64,000 bases of DNA from CAIVVT01 sp963838205 (GTDB lineage: Bacteria > Acidobacteriota > Terriglobia > Bryobacterales > Bryobacteraceae): positions 310,001-374,000 of the forward strand of contig CAWIQF010000015.1 of NCBI GenBank assembly GCA_963838205.1, read 5' to 3'. Positions 59,457-64,000 of this stretch are shown here, in pieces; position 1 is the stretch's first letter, and every line of letters starts with the position of its first letter. A program made the translations under genes and the position numbers. The notes beneath the pieces were generated by a model, which saw only the letters and a program-made list of their open reading frames with translations, ran no database searches and was not told the DNA's origin.

Positions 59457-60932
59457 GTGCGCATCTCGTCCGTTTTTTTCCTTTCCGCCATCATTGCGAC
59501 CCGCGCGGCGTGGGCCGCCGAGCCGACCGAGGGGCAGCTCGACGGGAGCAAGTCGCTGTTCGCGGTGCTGGCGGCGATCAACGTGGCGGGCTACGACGCG
59601 GATCTGAACTCGCCTTCGAACGATCCGTTCCGGCTGCAACTGCGGCAGGAGATCGCGTCGCGGAAGCTCAACTCGGTGCGCTACCTGAAGGAGTTTTTTC
59701 AGGCGCATCGCAAGCTCGACTGGAACGACGAACTGGGCCAGTACATCAGCTTCGCGCTGAGCGTGGACGGGCCGCCCGATTTCAAATGGCGCTACTCGAC
59801 GGAACGCACGCCGCCCGCGGCCAACGCGCTGGAGGATCTGGCTCCGCTGTTGAAGGAGTTCTGGACGGAGGCCAATCTCGAACAGGCCTGGCAAGCGGCG
59901 CAGCCGACCTACGACCGGATTATCGCGCGCTACCACGAGCCGCTGACGAACGCGATCCTGCAGGCGAACCTGTATCTGAAGAACCCCACCAGCGGCTCGC
60001 GTGGACGGCGGTTCCAGATTTACGTGGACCTGTTGGGGGCCCCCAACCAGGTTCACACACGCGGCTTCGTCGACGATTATTTCGTGGTGATCACGCCCTC
60101 GGCGCAATTGCGGGTGGCCGACGTGCGCCGCGCCTATCTGCATTACCTGATCGACCCGGTGGCGATCCGCAAAACCGAGTCGATCGACAAGAAGAAAGCG
60201 CTGTGCCGGTTGGCCGATGGGGCGGGCGCGCTGCCGGAGATTTACAAACAGGACTGCGTGCTGCTGTTCGGCATGTCGCTGGTCCGGGCGGTGGAGTCGC
60301 GAATCGATCACTCACCCGCGATGGCGGAAGAAGCGATGCGCGAGGGCTACGTCCTGACTGGATACTTCTCCGAGGCGCTGGCCACGTACGAGAAGCAGGA
60401 GACGGCGCTGCGGCTGGAGCTGGGCGATCTGATCGAGAATATCAACGTACGGAAGGAACGCGCGAGAATCGAAGCGGTGCAGTTTTTCGATCAGCCGGTG
60501 GAGCGCAAGGTGAAGGTGCAGGCCGAAGCGCCGGCGCCGGCGAGCCCGCTGCTGGCGCAATTGGACGAAACCGACAAGCTGATCCGGACACACGATTATG
60601 CGGGAGCGCGCGGCATCTGCCGGCAGGTGCTGGAGCAGACCGCGCCGGACGCCGTTCACGCCCGCGCGTTCTTCGATCTGGCAAAGATCGCGGCGCTCGA
60701 GAAGGACCCGGAGCTGTCCAGGCAATTGTTCCAAAAAACCCTGAGCCTGCAGGCGGAGCCGTTCGAGGCGGCCTGGTCGCACGTCTACCTGGCCCGGCTG
60801 GCCATGGCCGCGCAGGAGCCCGACGAGGCGATCAGCCAATACACGGCTGCGCTGGCAGTGGCCGGAGGCAGCGAGCAGGCCCGTCAGGCCGCTCAAACGG
60901 AAATGCAAGCGGCCAAAAGCCGCCGACAGTAA
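59457..60932 (+). CDS. exported protein with C-terminal TPR-like repeats
   Basis: A 491-residue protein from GTG 59457 with a signal peptide (ending RAAWA). Residues 25-330 have no family I can name; a QLRVADVRRAYLHYLIDPV segment recurs in Acidobacteriota proteins near exosortases as I recall. Residues about 365-485 form TPR-like helices (ARGICRQVLEQTAPDAVHARAFFDLAKIA, EAAWSHVYLARLAMAAQEPDEAISQY). It probably belongs with the exosortase block. Confidence 0.6.
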   Translation: MRISSVFFLSAIIATRAAWAAEPTEGQLDGSKSLFAVLAAINVAGYDADLNSPSNDPFRLQLRQEIASRKLNSVRYLKEFFQAHRKLDWNDELGQYISFALSVDGPPDFKWRYSTERTPPAANALEDLAPLLKEFWTEANLEQAWQAAQPTYDRIIARYHEPLTNAILQANLYLKNPTSGSRGRRFQIYVDLLGAPNQVHTRGFVDDYFVVITPSAQLRVADVRRAYLHYLIDPVAIRKTESIDKKKALCRLADGAGALPEIYKQDCVLLFGMSLVRAVESRIDHSPAMAEEAMREGYVLTGYFSEALATYEKQETALRLELGDLIENINVRKERARIEAVQFFDQPVERKVKVQAEAPAPASPLLAQLDETDKLIRTHDYAGARGICRQVLEQTAPDAVHARAFFDLAKIAALEKDPELSRQLFQKTLSLQAEPFEAAWSHVYLARLAMAAQEPDEAISQYTAALAVAGGSEQARQAAQTEMQAAKSRRQ

Positions 60933-60950
60933 TAATCACAAGGAGACACG

Positions 60951-61736
60951 ATGATACGTTCCAGAATTCTAGCGCTGGCAGTTGGCGTCGCGGTCGCAGC
61001 AACCACGCTGTGCGCCCAATCGGCTAATCCGACTCCGCCCAAGCCGAAATCGAAGAAGGAGGCCGAGGCGGTTAACGCCGTAATCAAGGCGCAGTCGCAG
61101 GGGCCCGACGCGCTGATCGCGGCGGCCACCGATTTCCTCACGCGCTATGCCGACACCGAGCTCAAGGGGTGGGCCTTCTACGTAATGGCTAACGCCGCCG
61201 AGGAGAAACACGATCTGATCAATGTCGTGGTCTACGGAGAGCAGTCGATCGCCGCGGATCCGATGAATTTCGGCTCGATGGCGCTGATGTCGCGAGCGAT
61301 TGCGCTGGGCACGAAGAAGTTCGATCTCGACAAGGCGGAGAAGCTCGCGCGCGTGCAGAAACTGGCCACCGAGGCCATTGAGCTGTCCAAGAAGAATCCG
61401 CCGAAACCCAATGCGCAGGTAACCGACGAACAATGGGCCGCCGCCGTAAGCGACATCGTGTCGCCGGCGTACGAAGGCATGGCATACGCCGCCATGGTGG
61501 ATCAGAAATACGACGAATGCGCGGCGAATCTGAAACTGAGTCTGGACAGCGCCCCGCACCCCGACCCGGCGCTGATGGTGCGGGCGGGCTTCTGCTACCG
61601 GTTGGCTAAGAAGTACGACGAGGCCGTGGCGATCCTCGACAAGGCGATCGCTGACCCGAACAGCGTCGAACAAGTCAAGCAGGCCGCCATCCAACAGAAG
61701 AAGTTCGTCGATCAGTCGCGAGCGGCGGGCAAATAG
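60951..61736 (+). CDS. exported TPR-like protein
   Basis: A 261-residue protein: AAGGAG precedes ATG 60951; signal peptide 1-23 (TTLCAQS); then helical repeats of the TPR kind (GWAFYVMANAAEEKHDLINVVVYGEQSIAADPMNFG, PALMVRAGFCYRLAKKYDEAVAILDKAIADP key segments). Many Acidobacteriota have this secreted type; role unknown. It is 18 bases after the previous gene and 15 before rnc. Confidence 0.65.
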   Translation: MIRSRILALAVGVAVAATTLCAQSANPTPPKPKSKKEAEAVNAVIKAQSQGPDALIAAATDFLTRYADTELKGWAFYVMANAAEEKHDLINVVVYGEQSIAADPMNFGSMALMSRAIALGTKKFDLDKAEKLARVQKLATEAIELSKKNPPKPNAQVTDEQWAAAVSDIVSPAYEGMAYAAMVDQKYDECAANLKLSLDSAPHPDPALMVRAGFCYRLAKKYDEAVAILDKAIADPNSVEQVKQAAIQQKKFVDQSRAAGK

Positions 61737-61751
61737 AACGGCACGACGCCC

Positions 61752-62495
61752 ATGCCCGTGGTTTATGAGGAGCTGGAGGCCCGCGTCGGATACACGTTCA
61801 AGGACCGGGCCCTGCTCCTGAAGGCATTGACGCACAAGTCCGTGCATTCGGACGCGGCCGCCGACCCGGCCGCGGTTCAGGACAACGAACAATTGGAGTT
61901 TCTGGGCGACTCGGTTCTGGGCTTTGTGGCCAGCGAATTCGTCTTGCGCCGTTGTCCGAATTGTCCCGAAGGGAAGCTGTCGCGGCTCAAGGCCCAGCGT
62001 GTCAGTGCCAGCCACCTTTTCAAAGTCGCCACGGAATTGTCTCTGGGCGAGTACCTGCAACTCGGCCATGGCGAGGAGCAGAGCGGGGGGCGCGCGAAAA
62101 AGGCGATCCTGGCCAATGCGCTCGAAGCCCTGATTGCCGCCATTTACATTGACGGCGGATTGGAGCCGAGCCGCCGCTTTGTGGAATCTCTGATCCTCGA
62201 AACAGGCCTGAGCGGCGAATTCCAGAACGACGTGGAACTCGACGCCAAGAGCGCTTTGCAGGAACTGGCACAGTCGCGGAAGCTCCCAATTCCGCGCTAT
62301 CAGATCGTCCACCAGAAGGGGCCGGAGCACGCCAAGTTGTTCACCGTGGAGGCGCGCGTGGGCAAACAATTCGCGGCCCGCGCCGAGGGTCCATCCAAGA
62401 AAGCCGCCGGGCAGATGGCGGCGGCGCTGGTGATCGAACAACTGCGCGACCACAATGGAGTTGAGCCTGGAGCCGAGGGCGGCGGCGAGGAATGA
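61752..62495 (+). CDS. rnc: ribonuclease III
   Basis: A 247-residue double-strand RNA nuclease. Endonuclease signature NEQLEFLGDSVLGF (near residue 42) with catalytic Glu and Asp, second acidic site ALEALIAAIYIDGG (near 122), and a C-terminal dsRNA-binding domain (DAKSALQELAQSRKLPIP ... GPSKKAAGQMAAALVI). It processes rRNA precursors. Last 12 residues are Gly/Glu-rich. Convergent with motB. Confidence 0.96.
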   Translation: MPVVYEELEARVGYTFKDRALLLKALTHKSVHSDAAADPAAVQDNEQLEFLGDSVLGFVASEFVLRRCPNCPEGKLSRLKAQRVSASHLFKVATELSLGEYLQLGHGEEQSGGRAKKAILANALEALIAAIYIDGGLEPSRRFVESLILETGLSGEFQNDVELDAKSALQELAQSRKLPIPRYQIVHQKGPEHAKLFTVEARVGKQFAARAEGPSKKAAGQMAAALVIEQLRDHNGVEPGAEGGGEE

Positions 62496-62535
62496 GCGCG
62501 GCGAGAACGCGCTGGGCTGACGTCCGGCCTGAGAG

Positions 62536-63327
62536 TCAATGGTTGTCGGGATAGTGCGCTGGTTCTCCCAGCGCGCCCTCGACCGTCAGCACTACGATAT
62601 CCACGCGCCGGTTGCGCGCGCGGCCTTCGGGCGTGTCGTTCGAGGCCACCGGAGCCGTGTCGGCGAAGCCGGCGATGGACATCCGTTCCTGCGGCAGGCG
62701 AAATTCCGCGGTGAACATGTCCATCAACGCGATACTGCGCGCGGCGGAGAGTTCCCAGTTGCTGCGGAAGCGGGCGTTGTGGATCGGAATCGCGTCCGTA
62801 TGGCCCTCGAGCCGGATCGGGTTGGGCAGCGGCGCCAGGTTGCCGGCGATCTTTTCGAGCATCGGCTTCGCATTCGGCAGAATCGTATTGTCTCCCGATG
62901 GAAAGAACGAGGATTCCAGCAGGCTGATGATCATGCCGCGCCGTTCCAGCCGGATCTCCAGACGCCCCTCCTTGATCTCCTTCTCAAGCGATTTGTTCAA
63001 TTGAACCATCGAGGGCAGCAGTTCCACGCCGTTGGAGCCTTGGGTCGAGCTCTGCTTGGGCGCCGCAACCTGAAGCGGACCTGGCGCTGAATCCGGGGCC
63101 GAGGGCAGCGCGCCGCTGGCACTGATCAGGTTCAAGAGTTCCTCCTGGACGCGACGGTCGCCGATGGCCGCCCGGAAGGATGCGGCGATCAGGTGCACCT
63201 CTTTCTGGTTGGCCGTCGAATGGGCGTAGAGGACGACGAAGAAGGCGAACAGGAGGGTGACGAAGTCGGCGTAAGAAACGAGCCAGCGTTCGCGGCTTCC
63301 GCCGTGAGGCTGCGTGAAGGCCTTCAT
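62536..63327 (-). CDS. motB: flagellar motor stator protein MotB
   Basis: A 263-residue protein from ATG 63327. One N-terminal span with the proton-carrying Asp in SYADFVTLLFAFFVVLYA (near residue 21), a linker, and an OmpA-type peptidoglycan-binding domain (LEGHTDAIPIHNARFRSNWELSAARS key residues, near 190-215). It anchors the stator to the wall. Begins one base after the motA stop. Confidence 0.93.
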   Translation of the reverse strand: MKAFTQPHGGSRERWLVSYADFVTLLFAFFVVLYAHSTANQKEVHLIAASFRAAIGDRRVQEELLNLISASGALPSAPDSAPGPLQVAAPKQSSTQGSNGVELLPSMVQLNKSLEKEIKEGRLEIRLERRGMIISLLESSFFPSGDNTILPNAKPMLEKIAGNLAPLPNPIRLEGHTDAIPIHNARFRSNWELSAARSIALMDMFTAEFRLPQERMSIAGFADTAPVASNDTPEGRARNRRVDIVVLTVEGALGEPAHYPDNH

Positions 63328-63328
63328 G

Positions 63329-64000
63329 TCATGCCTCAATGCGGCCGGAAGCGGCCAACGGGCGAGCGGCGCCGGACGAGTCCGTCTTGTGCGTGATGAA
63401 GCACTCGATCTTATCGCGCAACAGATTAGGATTGAGGGCTTCGGCGAGAGACAGCGATCCGAGCAGAATGAGTTCCATCCGCTCGCGGGCCCGGCCGGCG
63501 TGGGAGCGCAGCTTGGCCGCGGCCGGCAGGAGGAACAGGTTGGCGATGCCGACACCGTATATCGTGGCTACGAAGGCGGCGGCGATGCCCCGGCCGACCA
63601 GTTTCGTGTCGTCGATCCGGCCCATCGTGATAATCAGCCCGAGCACGGCGCCGATGATGCCGATGGTCGGCGCAAAGCCGCCGGCCGATTCCAGGACCTG
63701 CGCGTCGCGTTCCATGTGGCGCGACTCGACCTCGATCTCGGTTTCAAGAATGGCCCGGATGGTTTTCGGCTCGACGCCGTCCACAGCCAGGCTGACCCCT
63801 TTGCGGAGCAGCGGTTCCGAGATGCGGTTGGCTTCGTCCTCGAGCGAGACCAGCCCGGACTTGCGCGACCGCCGGGAGAGGCTCATGATCTCTTCAACCA
63901 GCGGCTCACACTCGCCGGACCGCTCGCCGAACACGAAACGCAGGGCGCGCAGCGCCGAGATCACTTCGCCCGCCGGGTGCGCCACCAGGGTCGCGCCGAT
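63329..64000 (-). CDS. motA: flagellar motor stator protein MotA (N-terminus beyond window)
   Basis: The visible 223 residues cover the cytoplasmic loop (with basic residues for rotor contact, for example SRRSRKSGLVSLEDEA) and the last two spans, with the conserved PTIGIIGAVLGLI Pro near residue 115. The frame (ending RIEA) continues open to base 64000 (IGATLVAHPAGEVIS), and the first membrane spans lie outside the window. With MotB it forms the stator ion channel. Confidence 0.93.
   Translation of the reverse strand: MGATLVAHPAGEVISALRALRFVFGERSGECEPLVEEIMSLSRRSRKSGLVSLEDEANRISEPLLRKGVSLAVDGVEPKTIRAILETEIEVESRHMERDAQVLESAGGFAPTIGIIGAVLGLIITMGRIDDTKLVGRGIAAAFVATIYGVGIANLFLLPAAAKLRSHAGRARERMELILLGSLSLAEALNPNLLRDKIECFITHKTDSSGAARPLAASGRIEA

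Overview
This 64 kb window is dense, GC-rich bacterial DNA (clearly above 60% G+C by eye) with no rRNA or tRNA gene that I can recognise. Gene content points to the phylum Acidobacteriota, probably the Solibacter/Bryobacter branch: B12-dependent ribonucleotide reductase, an exosortase/EpsI pair, TrpB2-type tryptophan synthase, DUF1080 and YceI proteins, a LysW-like carrier, Sel1-repeat protein, MotA/MotB, and many intergenic MITE/REP-like repeats. The taxonomic call is inference from gene families, not from a marker tree.

Layout. 1-7.3 kb: end of a lysine/alanine-rich DNA-binding-type protein, an MltD-like transglycosylase, a class III aminotransferase, an FAD oxidoreductase, a YceI protein and a GT4 glycosyltransferase. 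7.4-11 kb: EF-G-like GTPase and a glutamic (G1) peptidase. 11-12.8 kb: a gene-poor stretch with a MITE nested inside another MITE and a nine-unit degenerate repeat array. 12.8-24.5 kb: serS, a secreted protein, a 14-repeat Sel1 protein, a zinc-ribbon coiled-coil protein coupled to murJ, a second MITE copy, a secreted protein, and nrdJ with candidate NrdR boxes. 24.6-26.6 kb: the most interesting locus, a retron-like cassette: a structured candidate msr-msd RNA, a small ORF, an XRE-type HTH protein and a retron-type reverse transcriptase overlapping the HTH gene. 27.4-33.8 kb: a RAYT transposase remnant and a tripartite RND efflux operon whose permease carries an in-frame amber codon. 33.9-44.6 kb: DUF1080, trpB2, two glycosyltransferases, rmuC, a TlpA-like protein, a pterin operon (two 6-PTPS paralogues plus folE) and a divergent adenylosuccinate synthetase. 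44.8-51.3 kb: small proteins of unknown function, including two paralogues of an unnamed membrane family, a frameshifted LysW-like gene, an SMR-like transporter pair and a frameshifted BNR protein. 51.5-55 kb: rplU-rpmA-obgE and convergent ilvD. 55-64 kb: flagellin with a clear sigma-28 promoter, csrA/fliW overlap, exosortase-epsI, two secreted repeat-type proteins, rnc, and motB/motA (motA runs off the right edge).

How genes work together: FliW, CsrA, flagellin and MotA/MotB form a motility block; exosortase, EpsI and the two downstream exported proteins look like a cell-envelope or exopolysaccharide block; the adaptor-permease-channel trio is one efflux machine, probably inactivated or mis-sequenced. 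Three single-base insertions in two neighbouring genes (48-50.8 kb) plus the amber codon mean that either recent decay or sequencing error must be considered wherever a reading frame is broken.
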